NCBI RefSeq assembly: GCF_014131695.1
Contig: NZ_CP036346.1
Span: 310,001 to 374,000 of the forward strand
Length of the DNA: 64,000 nt
From: Thomasclavelia ramosa DSM 1402
GTDB taxonomy: Bacteria; Bacillota_I; Bacilli_A; Erysipelotrichales; Coprobacillaceae
Direction of reading: 5' to 3'
The translations under genes were made by a program, and so were the position numbers. Positions 37,855-48,011 of the stretch are shown here, piece by piece (position 1 is the first letter of the stretch; every line of letters begins with the position of its first letter). The notes beneath the pieces are model-generated. The model saw only the letters and a program-made list of their open reading frames with translations. It was not told the DNA's origin and ran no database searches.

Positions 37855-39195
37855 ATGAAATTAATTATGTCATTATTAGAAAAGTATTTAATGCCATTTT
37901 CTAATAAAATTACATCAAACAAATTGCTTAATGCAATTAAAGATGCTTGTATTCTTACAAGTCCTTTTACCGTGGTAGGTTCGTTGGCAGGTCTAGTAAG
38001 TCAGCAGGCAAATTATTGGTTTGGAGAATGGGGAATCCCATTGGATGGTATTTTAGGAAGTATTATCAATGCCTTTACAAATATTAATACTGTGGCTATG
38101 GGTTTAACTGGATTAGTTGTTGTTATTGCTTCTTCATACAATTATGCTAATCAATTAAAAGGGCTAAATAAAGGAGATAAATGTGTTCCATTAGTTGCTT
38201 GTATTGTTTCTTTGATTGCTTATATAGCAACTATTCCTAATGCTATTAATGTAGGTGATAGTACAATTACAGCTTTTCAAATCAACTTCTTTAATTATGA
38301 AGGAATGTTTGCGGGAATGATTATTGGATTGGCTTCATCATATATGTACTATAAACTAGTTAATTCAAAATTTACAATTAAATTACCCGGACAAGTACCG
38401 CCAATGGTATTAAGTTCATTCTTATCAATTATTCCATTCTTTGTTATCATTACTGTATTTTCAGTGATAAAGGAAATTGTTGTTTTAGCAGGATTTGATT
38501 CAATCCAACAATTGATTACTCAATTTATTATTACTCCACTAAATGGGATTGGTACAGGTTTACCAGCAGTTATTTTAGTAATTATAATTATGCAATTATT
38601 ATGGTTCTTTGGAGTTCATGGTTTTTCAATTATGTGGGGATTAATTTCTGTATTGTGGATGCCAATTTTCTATGAACATATTCAAATTTTTGTTGAAACA
38701 GGTTCTTTTGATAAAATTACACAAGTAGCACCAAATACTTTATGTAATGTCTATGCAATGATTGGTGGTTCTGGCTCTACTCTAGCATTAGTTGTATTAT
38801 TATTAGTATTAGGGAAAAAAGGTTCTGCTGAGAGATCGATTGGAAAGGTTTCAATTATTCCTGGTTTATTTGGGATTAATGAACCTGTAACATTCGGATT
38901 ACCGATTGTATTAAATCCAATTATGTTTATTCCATTTGTATTTGTACCAGTTATTAATGCAATTATTGGATATTTTGCAACATCATGGGGATTAGTTAAC
39001 CATTTGGTTGTATTGAATTCTGGGGTGGAACCAATCTTTGTTAATGCTTGGGTATTGGGGGCATTTACATTGAGTCCAGTTATTTTATGTATAGTATTAT
39101 TTATTTTAGATTTAGTTTTATATTATCCGTTTGTAAAATTACAAATCAAGCAAAATACTTTAGAAGCACAGAATGAAGGTGCTGCCGTTGAGTAA
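37855..39195 (+). CDS. PTS EIIC permease (lactose/cellobiose family)
   Basis: 446 residues with about ten membrane helices. It has the EIIC family motif GLFGINEPVTFGLPIVLNP and an FFGVHG segment, typical of CelB/LicC-like permeases that import beta- or other diglycosides with phosphorylation. ATG 37855 follows AGAGGGAGG; the in-frame ATG at 37807 would overlap the cre/promoter region. EIIA and EIIB genes are absent from the neighbourhood, so shared components are needed. Its position before GH38 suggests a mannoside substrate. It overlaps the GH38 start by 8 bp. Confidence 0.9.
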   Translation: MKLIMSLLEKYLMPFSNKITSNKLLNAIKDACILTSPFTVVGSLAGLVSQQANYWFGEWGIPLDGILGSIINAFTNINTVAMGLTGLVVVIASSYNYANQLKGLNKGDKCVPLVACIVSLIAYIATIPNAINVGDSTITAFQINFFNYEGMFAGMIIGLASSYMYYKLVNSKFTIKLPGQVPPMVLSSFLSIIPFFVIITVFSVIKEIVVLAGFDSIQQLITQFIITPLNGIGTGLPAVILVIIIMQLLWFFGVHGFSIMWGLISVLWMPIFYEHIQIFVETGSFDKITQVAPNTLCNVYAMIGGSGSTLALVVLLLVLGKKGSAERSIGKVSIIPGLFGINEPVTFGLPIVLNPIMFIPFVFVPVINAIIGYFATSWGLVNHLVVLNSGVEPIFVNAWVLGAFTLSPVILCIVLFILDLVLYYPFVKLQIKQNTLEAQNEGAAVE

Positions 39196-41833
39196 GATAC
39201 ATTTTATTCCCCATGTTCATTGGGATAGAGAGTGGTTACGTTCAACGGATTCATCAAGAATTAAATTAGTCTATTTTTATGATCGACTGATTGAAATGTT
39301 AGAGAATGATCCACAAATGAAATATTTTACATTTGATGGACAAACAGCAGCGTTAGAAGATTATTTAGCGATTAAACCATTTCAAAAAGATAGGATTTCG
39401 CAATTAGTAAAGAATCGAAAATTATTTATTGGACCATGGTATGTTCAACCAGATATGATTATTCCCTCGGGTGAGGCGCTGTTAAGAAACTTATTAGTTG
39501 GTTCTAAATATGCTGCGGGATTAGGTCATTGTATGAATGTTGGCTGGGTCCCGGATGCATTTGGGCAAAATAAGATAACTCCTTATCTATTTAAAGAAAT
39601 TGGTATGAAAGGGATATTTGCTTGGCGTGGTTTTGATTATGATGTTTTAGATGATTCATTATTTATGTGGCAAGGAAATGGTGATGCATCGCTACCAACT
39701 GTTCATTTTGCTTTGGGATATGGGCATTACCGAGGATTTCCAGAGGATTATGAAGAAGTAAAAAAAGATATGACAGATTTTATTCCTAAATTAGAAGCTC
39801 GTTATCAAGATCAAGAAGTTTTATTTATGCTGGGGAGTGACTATGCTTTTCCACGGAAACATTCTTCAAAGACAATTGAACAATTGCAAAAAGATGGTTA
39901 TGACTGTATTATGAATAACCCTGAGGATTATCTTGATACACTGCTTAATGCAGCAAAGAAAAATCATCATCAATTAAAAATTTATCAAGGTGAAGCAAGA
40001 AGTGCTGCACTAGGTCGAATTCACGCTGGTATCACCTCAACTAGAATTGATATAAAAAATGCAATGCGTCATTATGAAACAATGATGGCAAAAGTAATTG
40101 AACCAATGATTAGTATCTCGCGTTTTCAAGGAGGCTATTGTGATCAAGAATTAATTAATTATTTTTGGAAGATTATTTTTAAGAATCAATTTCATGATTC
40201 TATCTATGGTTCTTCACCAGATAGTATTAACCATACTGTAGAAAATCGTTTATTAAATTTAAGACATGGTTTAAATGAGCTAATCTGGATGAATTTCCGT
40301 TATTTGGCAGAATCAGTGGATTTGAGTGTACTAAAGGAAAATGAGGACATCTTAGTTCTATTTAATACTCTTCCTTATCAGCGTAATGATTATGCTTTTA
40401 CAAGCATGATTGTTAAAGATAAGAACTTTGTGTTAAAACGTCAAGATGGAACAATCGTCCCTTATGAAATAATGAATGAAGTTAAAGCAACTAGCCATGA
40501 TATTGAATATTATAATGGAATGGAAAATTTTCATGATGCAGGAGAAGTTTTAGAAGGAACAAAATTTAAAGTACAAATTAAGATTGCGGCATCTTTCTTA
40601 CCACCAATGGGCTATGAAGTTTTAAAAGTGTGTTTCCACGAAAGAACTTCAAAAAGACCAGAAGGAGATGTTGTCATTTTAAAAAATGGTGCTGAAAATA
40701 AGTATTTAGTGATGCACATTCAAGAAGATGGAACGCTTTCTGTTACGAATAAACAGACTCAGGAAACATATCATCAGTTAAATACCTTTGTCGAAAAGGG
40801 GGATGATGGTGATGAATATAATTATTCTCCATGTATAGATGATACAGAAATAAGAATTAATGATATTCATCCAATGATTACTTGTATTGAATCATCTTCT
40901 ATTGAAGTAAAGTATCGGCTTGAATATCAAATTCAAGTTCCTGAAAAAGTAGTTGATCACCATCGTGTACAAGCATTAAAACCCCTTAAAATATGTAGCG
41001 ATGTCTCTTTGAAGGCAAACAGTCAAACAATAGATTTCGTAACTAAAATTAATAATCATTCATGTGATCATATCGTAAGAGTATGTTTTGAAGATATTTA
41101 TAAAGCAGCAGAAAACTGTAGTCAAGATCAATTTGGAACAATTATCCGTCAAAACGTAATAAAAAATCAAAAGAGTTTAAAAGATGGTGCCACTGAGTAT
41201 GTTCTGCCAATATATGCAATGCAGCGTTTTGTTAAACTAGATCATCAAAAATCAATTATGGCAGTATTAAGTAAAGGACCATTGGAATATGAAATTGAAA
41301 ATAATCAAAAAATTTGTTTAACCTTATTAAGAAGTGTAGGAAAATTTGGTAAAGCGGATCTATTGATTAGACCTGGACGTTCTTCAGGATATCGTATGGA
41401 TGCACCATCTTCACAATTATTAAATCAAACTATAACAAGTGAATATTCATTGTTTTTTGGAACAAAAGAACAGATGAGTAAGATGATTCAAATAGCAGAA
41501 GTAATAAATACACCAGTTCAAACACGCTATCTTAATGATATAAGTAGACGTGAAAATTTAAAACTTGATTGGTCTTATAGTGCGATTACGTTGGATGAAC
41601 GAGTGGAATTTATGGCTTTGAAAAAAGCTGAAAATAGTGAAGCTTCTATCTTCCGGATTTTAAATAATCGTGAAGTAGATGTCGCAGATGTTGAGCTTTT
41701 CATTCCTATTAATAAACGATGTTATTTATGTGATGTTCAAGAAAATAAACAAACAGAAGTTGAAAATCAAAATGGAAAGGTAATCATCAAAAATCTTGTG
41801 TCAAATACTTTCGTTACTGTTATAATAGAGTAG
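39188..41833 (+). CDS. GH38 alpha-mannosidase
   Basis: 881 residues from TTG 39188, which has AAGGTG six bases upstream; ATG 39173 is possible but lacks an RBS. The N terminus holds the zinc-site motif PHVHWDREW and the nucleophile Asp is in WVPDAFGQN (D123). The long C-terminal beta-sandwich is typical. Family members include MngB, which cleaves PTS-imported mannosylglycerate, and N-glycan mannosidases. Translation is coupled to EIIC, which suggests action on the imported, possibly phosphorylated mannoside. The gene ends in a short-stem terminator. Confidence 0.93.
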   Translation: MSKIHFIPHVHWDREWLRSTDSSRIKLVYFYDRLIEMLENDPQMKYFTFDGQTAALEDYLAIKPFQKDRISQLVKNRKLFIGPWYVQPDMIIPSGEALLRNLLVGSKYAAGLGHCMNVGWVPDAFGQNKITPYLFKEIGMKGIFAWRGFDYDVLDDSLFMWQGNGDASLPTVHFALGYGHYRGFPEDYEEVKKDMTDFIPKLEARYQDQEVLFMLGSDYAFPRKHSSKTIEQLQKDGYDCIMNNPEDYLDTLLNAAKKNHHQLKIYQGEARSAALGRIHAGITSTRIDIKNAMRHYETMMAKVIEPMISISRFQGGYCDQELINYFWKIIFKNQFHDSIYGSSPDSINHTVENRLLNLRHGLNELIWMNFRYLAESVDLSVLKENEDILVLFNTLPYQRNDYAFTSMIVKDKNFVLKRQDGTIVPYEIMNEVKATSHDIEYYNGMENFHDAGEVLEGTKFKVQIKIAASFLPPMGYEVLKVCFHERTSKRPEGDVVILKNGAENKYLVMHIQEDGTLSVTNKQTQETYHQLNTFVEKGDDGDEYNYSPCIDDTEIRINDIHPMITCIESSSIEVKYRLEYQIQVPEKVVDHHRVQALKPLKICSDVSLKANSQTIDFVTKINNHSCDHIVRVCFEDIYKAAENCSQDQFGTIIRQNVIKNQKSLKDGATEYVLPIYAMQRFVKLDHQKSIMAVLSKGPLEYEIENNQKICLTLLRSVGKFGKADLLIRPGRSSGYRMDAPSSQLLNQTITSEYSLFFGTKEQMSKMIQIAEVINTPVQTRYLNDISRRENLKLDWSYSAITLDERVEFMALKKAENSEASIFRILNNREVDVADVELFIPINKRCYLCDVQENKQTEVENQNGKVIIKNLVSNTFVTVIIE

Positions 41834-41853
41834 ATTTTTTCTACTCTATTTTC
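41824..41853 (+). terminator. Terminator between GH38 and RpiR gene
   Basis: The 10-bp stem AATAGAGTAG/CTACTCTATT has an ATTTTTT loop and is followed by only a few T. It includes the GH38 stop codon. Probably partial, reducing expression of the regulator and GH3. Confidence 0.7.
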
Positions 41854-41867
41854 ATATAGGAAGGGTA

Positions 41868-42635
41868 ATGCATATGAGTTTAATTAAGAATTTTCAAAAA
41901 TATGGAAATAATTTAACAGAATTAGAAATTGAATGTTTTAATAAATTATTAACGTTTCGGGATTTAGAACCAAGTTTGACGATTTCTTCTTTAGCAGAAA
42001 CATTAAATGTATCTACAACGACTATTTTTAGGATGGTAAAGAAATTGGATTATAAAACATTTATGGACTTTAGATATGATCTTTTATATCATCGTCGAGA
42101 CGAATATGAGTATCAATCTCCAGTTGAGAGTACATGTGATTCCTTGGAAAAAGAAATTAAAGATACGATTGAGATGTTACGCAATCTAGATATTGATGAT
42201 GTCATTAAGGATATTGTTAAAGCTAAAAGTGTTTTAATCTGTTCTTCAGGAATGAACAAATATGTTGCAAAGATATTAGCAGTGAAGTTGAGTTTATATG
42301 GAATTAGAACGATTTATCCTGATGATCACTGGTTTTTATACTTAGAAGCTAATAATTTGACTCAGGATGACTTTGTAATTGTGCTATCAAGAGGTGGTGC
42401 TACTGAGGCAATTATCGATGTAATGAAAAATGCCAAACTTAGTGGTTGTAAAATATTATTGGTTACAGAAACGAGAAATTCCCCAATGACGAAACTGTCA
42501 AATTATGTGATGAATGTTTCTGTAACTAAGGATGAAGGATATGATATTGATTCACGTTTGCATATCCATTTAGCAATAGAATATTTATTAAGAGAATTAA
42601 TGAATCAATACTTATATAATAAAAAATATTTATAA
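41868..42635 (+). CDS. RpiR/MurR-family regulator of mannoside cluster
   Basis: 255 residues. The HTH is LTISSLAETLNVSTTTIFRM (about 40-60) and the SIS domain follows at ~105-245 (VLICSSGMNKYVAKILA, then FVIVLSRGGATEAIIDVM). It is the likely local sensor of a mannose- or glycan-derived phosphate. It lies in the middle of the glycan operon, between GH38 and GH3. Two start codons, 41868 and 41874, are possible. It is the third RpiR gene in the window. Confidence 0.9.
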   Translation: MHMSLIKNFQKYGNNLTELEIECFNKLLTFRDLEPSLTISSLAETLNVSTTTIFRMVKKLDYKTFMDFRYDLLYHRRDEYEYQSPVESTCDSLEKEIKDTIEMLRNLDIDDVIKDIVKAKSVLICSSGMNKYVAKILAVKLSLYGIRTIYPDDHWFLYLEANNLTQDDFVIVLSRGGATEAIIDVMKNAKLSGCKILLVTETRNSPMTKLSNYVMNVSVTKDEGYDIDSRLHIHLAIEYLLRELMNQYLYNKKYL

Positions 42636-42652
42636 GAAATGAGAAAATAGAG

Positions 42653-44854
42653 ATGATTGAAAAAATTGTAAAAGAGATGACGTTGAAAGAGAAAGTTGGT
42701 CAATTAAATCAACATTTATATGGATGGCAATGTTATCAAAAAGTTAATGGAAAATATGAATTAACAGACTTATTTAAAGAACATGTTAAGGAATATGGTG
42801 GCGTTGGAGCAATTTATGGCATTTTACGTGCTGATGCCTGGTCTCAGATCAATAGAGAAAATGGAATTAGCCGTGAAGATAGTAAAATTGTCATTACAAT
42901 GATTCAAGAATATATAAAAAAACATTCACGTTTTGAAATCCCAGCATTAATTAGCGAAGAATGTGTGCACGGACATATGGCATTAGGGGCACCGGTATTC
43001 CCAACTAATTTAGCAATGGGGATGACTTGGAATCCTGATTTGATGGAAAGAATTACGCATAATGTGAGCCAGGAACTTGCTGCCAAAGGTGGAAATTTGG
43101 CATTATTTACGGGATTTGATGTTTTAAGAGATCCTAGATGGGGCCGTAGTGAGGAATGTTTTAGTGAGGATGCTTACTTAACAAGCTGTATGACAAGTGC
43201 AGCAGTACATGGATTCCAAAAAGAAAAGAACGGTGTAGCTGTAGTTGTCAAACATTTATGTGCGCAAGGGGGTTGTGTAGGTGGACATAATTCAGATGCT
43301 GCATTAATTGGACCTCGGGAGTTGCGAGAAATTCATTTACCACCAGTTAAAGCAGCGATTGATGCTGGCGCTAAGGCAGTTATGGCTGCATATAATGAAA
43401 TAGATGGAATTCCTTGTCATATTAATAAAGCATTGCTTTTTGAAACCCTTAGAAAAGAATATGATTTTTCTGGCATTGTTATGGCTGACGGATGTGCTTT
43501 AGATAGATTATTGTTGTTGGATGATGATATCTTAAAAGTTGGCAGTTTAGCACTTAAAGCGGGAGTAGATCTGAGTTTATGGGATAATGTTTATTTACGA
43601 TTAGATGAAGCAATAAAACAAGGTTATTTAACTGAAGAGGAACTTGATCAAGCAGTATTAAGGGTATTGAGATTAAAAGAAGAATTAGGATTATGGGAAG
43701 AACTAAATACTTATTCATTACCAGAAGCATCAGATTTATTACTTCAGGCCGCTCGGGAATGTCAAGTATTATTGAAAAATAATGATTCACTTCTTCCATT
43801 ATCCTCAAAACAAAAAATTGCTGTTATTGGTCCAAATGCTAACCACTACTTAAATCAACTTGGAGACTATACTGCTTATCAAAACAAAAGTGATATTGTT
43901 ACAGTGTACGATGGTATTTGCCAAAAAACAGAAATTTCCCCTATCTATGTACAGGGATGTTCAATACGGGGAAGAAAATTCGATATTGAGCCCGCACTCG
44001 TGGCAGCTAAAGCGGCGGACATTGTTATTTTAGTATTAGGCGGTAATAGTACAAGATTATATCAAGATACCTTTGAAAACAATGGTGCGGTAAAAGCAAA
44101 TCAAGAAAACCAAATGAATTGTGGGGAAAACATTGATTTAGCTTCATTAGAACTAGAAGGTTATCAAAACGAGCTTTTATTAGCTTTGAAAGAAGTGAAT
44201 CCACACATAGTAACAGTATTGATTCAAGGCAGGCCACACGTCATAAATACGGTTCTAAAGCATTCTCAAGCAGTTTTAGCAAGTTTTTATCCTGGTAGTA
44301 GAGGCGGTGAGGGAATTGCTGATGTCTTGTTTGGAGATTATAATCCAAGTGGGCATTTAAGTGTTTCTATACCGCAACATGTAGGACAATTACCTTGTTA
44401 TTACAATCATAAACATAATGGAGCACAAAAAGATTATGTTGACATGCCCGGTGAAGCGCTGTTACCTTTTGGTTATGGCTTAAGTTATTCACAATTTATT
44501 TATCGAGATATCAAGGTACCTAAAGCCATTAAAATAACCGATTTACTTGAAAATGGAATTGATTTGCAGTTAGAAATATACAATAACAGTACCTATGATG
44601 GTGAAGATGTAATACAAGTTTATTTAAAGGATCATCAGGCTTCAGTTGTTTCTAGAGTAATTGAACTTAAGGCTTTTAATAAAGTAAAAATTCAAGCCTA
44701 TCAATCAAAACAGATAAGTATTCATTTAACTTCAGATGCTTTTGCTATTTGGAATTATGAAATGAAATATCTTGTTGAACCAGGTGATGTTTCAATTTGT
44801 ATCGGAGTCGATTCTAAGCATTATCAAGAATTTAAGCTTACTCTTGTAAAATAA
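42653..44854 (+). CDS. GH3 beta-glycosidase
   Basis: 733 residues with a GH3 N-domain barrel, a GH3 C-domain and a fibronectin-like tail (~640-733). The nucleophile Asp is in GIVMADGCAL (D279), and KHLCAQGG resembles the usual KHFxxxG loop. Bacterial members cleave beta-glucosides, beta-xylosides or beta-mannosides. No signal peptide, so it is cytoplasmic. The last gene of the mannoside cluster, which may process the core beta-linkages of imported glycans. Confidence 0.92.
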   Translation: MIEKIVKEMTLKEKVGQLNQHLYGWQCYQKVNGKYELTDLFKEHVKEYGGVGAIYGILRADAWSQINRENGISREDSKIVITMIQEYIKKHSRFEIPALISEECVHGHMALGAPVFPTNLAMGMTWNPDLMERITHNVSQELAAKGGNLALFTGFDVLRDPRWGRSEECFSEDAYLTSCMTSAAVHGFQKEKNGVAVVVKHLCAQGGCVGGHNSDAALIGPRELREIHLPPVKAAIDAGAKAVMAAYNEIDGIPCHINKALLFETLRKEYDFSGIVMADGCALDRLLLLDDDILKVGSLALKAGVDLSLWDNVYLRLDEAIKQGYLTEEELDQAVLRVLRLKEELGLWEELNTYSLPEASDLLLQAARECQVLLKNNDSLLPLSSKQKIAVIGPNANHYLNQLGDYTAYQNKSDIVTVYDGICQKTEISPIYVQGCSIRGRKFDIEPALVAAKAADIVILVLGGNSTRLYQDTFENNGAVKANQENQMNCGENIDLASLELEGYQNELLLALKEVNPHIVTVLIQGRPHVINTVLKHSQAVLASFYPGSRGGEGIADVLFGDYNPSGHLSVSIPQHVGQLPCYYNHKHNGAQKDYVDMPGEALLPFGYGLSYSQFIYRDIKVPKAIKITDLLENGIDLQLEIYNNSTYDGEDVIQVYLKDHQASVVSRVIELKAFNKVKIQAYQSKQISIHLTSDAFAIWNYEMKYLVEPGDVSICIGVDSKHYQEFKLTLVK

Positions 44855-44970
44855 ATATAGTATTAGTCATTTTATTATTATCTAATAAAAATATACTTTA
44901 TTAATTTAAAATTCACATAAGAAGAGTAAGGTAAATGTAAAAATATGGTAAAGTTTGGTGAATGAAATTT

Positions 44971-44999
44971 TTGTTTTAGGTCTATTTATATGCTAGAAT
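44971..44999 (+). promoter_or_regulatory. Promoter of LtaS-like gene
   Basis: TTGTTT (44971-44976), a 17-bp spacer and TAGAAT (44994-44999) with an extended TGC. Confidence 0.65.
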
Positions 45000-45022
45000 A
45001 AATAGAAATAATAAGAAGAAAG

Positions 45023-46552
45023 ATGGTTGTGATGATAGAAAGAATAATACAGTTAATTACATTTAAAGAAGTGATTGGATCATTGATGATATTTATTGCA
45101 GTTTTGATCGTAGCCTCAATTATTTGGGGAAATCGAACTTTTTCTGTGAAGACATTAAATCAAATGATTTTTCATTTAAAAGTTCCTATGGATGGTACAG
45201 ATGATGGAATTTATACTGACTGGTTTCTTCATACAGTTCCTCAGAGTTTTGTAATTGTTGCATTCACAGAAATAATCGTTTTTAATCTACCTTTACCAGC
45301 ATTTCATATATATTTAATAGCGCATATATTTGCAATTGGTTGTTTTGCAATTATTGGTTCTTTGCTCTTTGCTTTGTATAATTATCAAATTTTTGGATAT
45401 GTTTTTGATATGCTTAGAAAAACACAATTATATGAAGAACATTATGTTGATCCCAAAGGGGTAACGTTAACTTTTCCAAGCTGTAAACGAAATATTATTC
45501 ATATCTATTTAGAATCTATCGAAAATGCTTATTTAGCAAAAACATCGGGTGGTGGTCAAGATGTTTCTTATATGCCTGAACTTGATGCATTAGCGAATCA
45601 AAATATTAACTTTTCTCATCATAACCAAATCGGTGGAAGTTTGACCTTAGAGGGAACACAGTGGACGATTGCTTCAATGGTTGGCCAAGAAGCAGGAATT
45701 CCGCTGTTAGTACCATTTAATTCAAAATCATATAATGATAAATCGAATTTTTTTAGTGGTGTTTATACACTTGGTGAAATTTTGGAACAGCATGGTTATA
45801 TAAATGAAATCATGATGGGTTCTGATAGTAATTTTGGGTGTACATCAAATTTTTATAAACAACATGGTAACTATTATATTTCCGATTACAATACCGCAGT
45901 TGAGGAAGGAAGAATTGCTAAAGATTATTTTGTTTTTTGGGGTTATGAAGATAAAAAGTTATTTGAGTTTGCTAAAGCGGATATTACTAAATTGGCTAAA
46001 AGTGGTAAACCTTTTAATATGGAGCTAGTCACGATTGATACGCATACACCTGATGGGTATGTATGTGAAGATTGTCAGCATAAATATAAAAGCCAATATG
46101 CAAACGTAATTGCCTGTCAATCAAAACAAGTGAATAATTTTATAAATTGGTGCAAGAGCCAGCCATGGTATGAAAATACAACTATAGTTATTACTGGTGA
46201 TCATAATAGTATGTCAGAAAAGTTTTTTACTAATCTTGATCACGATTATGTTCGGACACCATACAACTGCTTTATTAATAGTGCAGTTACTACAAAATTT
46301 AATAAAAACCGAAAATTTTCAATTATTGATATGTATCCTACTATTTTAGCAGCAATGGGGGTAAAAATAGATGGAAACAAATTAGGTTTAGGAGTTAATC
46401 TTTTTTCTGGTGAGAAAACTTTGATTGAACAATATGGTTATAGAAAGATTAACCAAGAGGTCAAAAAGAAATCTAGATATTATCGTCATAAGTTAATTGG
46501 TGATGATATAAAAGAATGTGAACAAAAAGAATTAAGTAAACGAAGTGATTAA
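45023..46552 (+). CDS. LtaS/MdoB-like phosphoglycerol transferase
   Basis: 509 residues in the alkaline phosphatase superfamily. Membrane helices cover about 15-125, followed by an extracytoplasmic catalytic domain. The nucleophile Thr is in TLEGTQWT (T212); IHIYLESIENAY and TGDHNSM are metal-site motifs. LtaS polymerises glycerol phosphate for lipoteichoic acid; this protein is shorter and may modify other wall polymers or glycolipids. Two Cys pairs occur in the late catalytic domain (CEDC). It has its own promoter and terminator. Confidence 0.88.
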   Translation: MVVMIERIIQLITFKEVIGSLMIFIAVLIVASIIWGNRTFSVKTLNQMIFHLKVPMDGTDDGIYTDWFLHTVPQSFVIVAFTEIIVFNLPLPAFHIYLIAHIFAIGCFAIIGSLLFALYNYQIFGYVFDMLRKTQLYEEHYVDPKGVTLTFPSCKRNIIHIYLESIENAYLAKTSGGGQDVSYMPELDALANQNINFSHHNQIGGSLTLEGTQWTIASMVGQEAGIPLLVPFNSKSYNDKSNFFSGVYTLGEILEQHGYINEIMMGSDSNFGCTSNFYKQHGNYYISDYNTAVEEGRIAKDYFVFWGYEDKKLFEFAKADITKLAKSGKPFNMELVTIDTHTPDGYVCEDCQHKYKSQYANVIACQSKQVNNFINWCKSQPWYENTTIVITGDHNSMSEKFFTNLDHDYVRTPYNCFINSAVTTKFNKNRKFSIIDMYPTILAAMGVKIDGNKLGLGVNLFSGEKTLIEQYGYRKINQEVKKKSRYYRHKLIGDDIKECEQKELSKRSD

Positions 46553-46582
46553 AATCGTACACTAAAAATAGTGTACGGTTTT
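46551..46582 (+). terminator. Terminator after LtaS-like gene
   Basis: The 14-bp stem AAAATCGTACACTA/TAGTGTACGGTTTT (one G-U pair) has an AAAA loop, with T-rich sequence following. The 5' arm overlaps the stop codon. Confidence 0.85.
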
Positions 46583-46691
46583 AATCGTTTTTTATTTAAA
46601 AACATTGACTATACGCTTAGACAATAGTTTAGAGTAAAGGAAGAAAAGGATATTATTAAAGCATCTTTTTAATAAAAAAGGAGGGATTGGG

Positions 46692-48011
46692 ATGCTGCAG
46701 ATTTCTTTACAGATGCTATGGAAAGAGCGAAAAAAAGCTTTAAATCTTGGAATTACAATTACAATAACTTTATGTGTATGTATTATTTTTCTCCAATTCT
46801 TTAATAATCCCATAATTAACTATTTAGTAAATATTTTAAAAGATACAACAAAGTTTTATGGTTATGAAGCAATTACTGAATACGAAGTGATGCGATTTTA
46901 TGATGGAATGTATAAAGGGACAATGGTCATTATTTTATTAGTGATTTTTATTTCATTAATAATGTATTCTTGTAATTACTATAATAAAACAAATTCACGG
47001 ATTGTTGGTCTATTGAAAATAATGGGGTGTCGTGATCGAGAAATTTTATTTTTCCAGATGATTCAGTTGATTGTGATCACTTTAATTAGTTATTTAATTG
47101 CTGTGGGAATTAGTTTTTTGCTGATTCCATTATGTCAGGCACTTGCTTATCTTTATATGGGGGTTAGTGAAAATATCTTTTATTATGCTTTAGAAACATA
47201 TGTCGATTCTTTGCCCTTGGTACTGCTTCTATTAGTTTTTATGACTTTTATGCAAATATCGTATTCTATCCGCGGAGTTATTCCTGATTTACTTAAAAAT
47301 GATGAAATCGTCTCGTTTAAGAAAAGAAGGCGAATAACGATAGTAGCTAACGTTAATTATATTGTATTATTTATTATAGGTACTTTTACTATCTACATCA
47401 GTGATTTAAATCAGGGATTGATTTTTCCAGCCGGTTTATATGTAATAGGAGCATATAATTTAGGTGTTATGTGTTTTCCTAACTTATTAGAAAAGTGGAT
47501 TAAATTAAAGAATATTGATGCTAAAGAAAGTCTAATTTTTAATAACTTTATTTTGAATCTGCAGCAGATGAAATCAGTTATTTTAATGTTTGTCTTATCT
47601 TCTGCAATTTTATTAACAATGATGTGTACTAATCTTGATGATTTACAGTATATGATCTTATTTCAATTGGGGTATGTGCTAACAAATATTGTTTTAAGCT
47701 TTACATTGATTAATCGTTTTAGAATTAATCAAATTAATAAAAAGCAATATTATCGTAATTTAAGTCGATTAGGTCTTAATTATGAAGAAATCAGATATAT
47801 GACAAAAAAAGAAAAAACATTGATGTATGAAATGATTGCGGTCTTATCATTGGTATATTTATCAAATTTAAATATTGCTTTTGTCTATCGTGATAAAATG
47901 GGAGTTTTGTCTGCATTATTTCTTATATTAGAGCTTATTATTCCATTGTTTATTTCATATCGAGTTGCTGTATATCAAGAGGAAATGAGGATAAGAAAAT
48001 GGAAGAAATAA
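46692..48011 (+). CDS. FtsX/BceB-like ABC permease
   Basis: 439 residues with about ten membrane helices. A KIMGCRDREILFFQMIQL stretch is typical of FtsX-fold permeases (BceB, MacB). It lacks the large extracellular domain of BceB. The probable role is lipid, peptide-antibiotic or toxin export or resistance. RBS GGAGG. Possible promoter: TTGACT at 46605-46610 and TAGAGT at 46630-46635, 19 bp apart. The ATPase gene overlaps its end by 13 bp; the permease-first order is unusual for BceAB systems. Confidence 0.85.
   Translation: MLQISLQMLWKERKKALNLGITITITLCVCIIFLQFFNNPIINYLVNILKDTTKFYGYEAITEYEVMRFYDGMYKGTMVIILLVIFISLIMYSCNYYNKTNSRIVGLLKIMGCRDREILFFQMIQLIVITLISYLIAVGISFLLIPLCQALAYLYMGVSENIFYYALETYVDSLPLVLLLLVFMTFMQISYSIRGVIPDLLKNDEIVSFKKRRRITIVANVNYIVLFIIGTFTIYISDLNQGLIFPAGLYVIGAYNLGVMCFPNLLEKWIKLKNIDAKESLIFNNFILNLQQMKSVILMFVLSSAILLTMMCTNLDDLQYMILFQLGYVLTNIVLSFTLINRFRINQINKKQYYRNLSRLGLNYEEIRYMTKKEKTLMYEMIAVLSLVYLSNLNIAFVYRDKMGVLSALFLILELIIPLFISYRVAVYQEEMRIRKWKK

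Noticed and set aside
43554-43808. Minus-strand frame within GH3
   Set aside because: Composition is an antisense shadow (Leu/Ile-rich) with no RBS.
46592-46813. Minus-strand frame before the ABC permease
   Set aside because: It overlaps the permease start and its promoter and has no family features.
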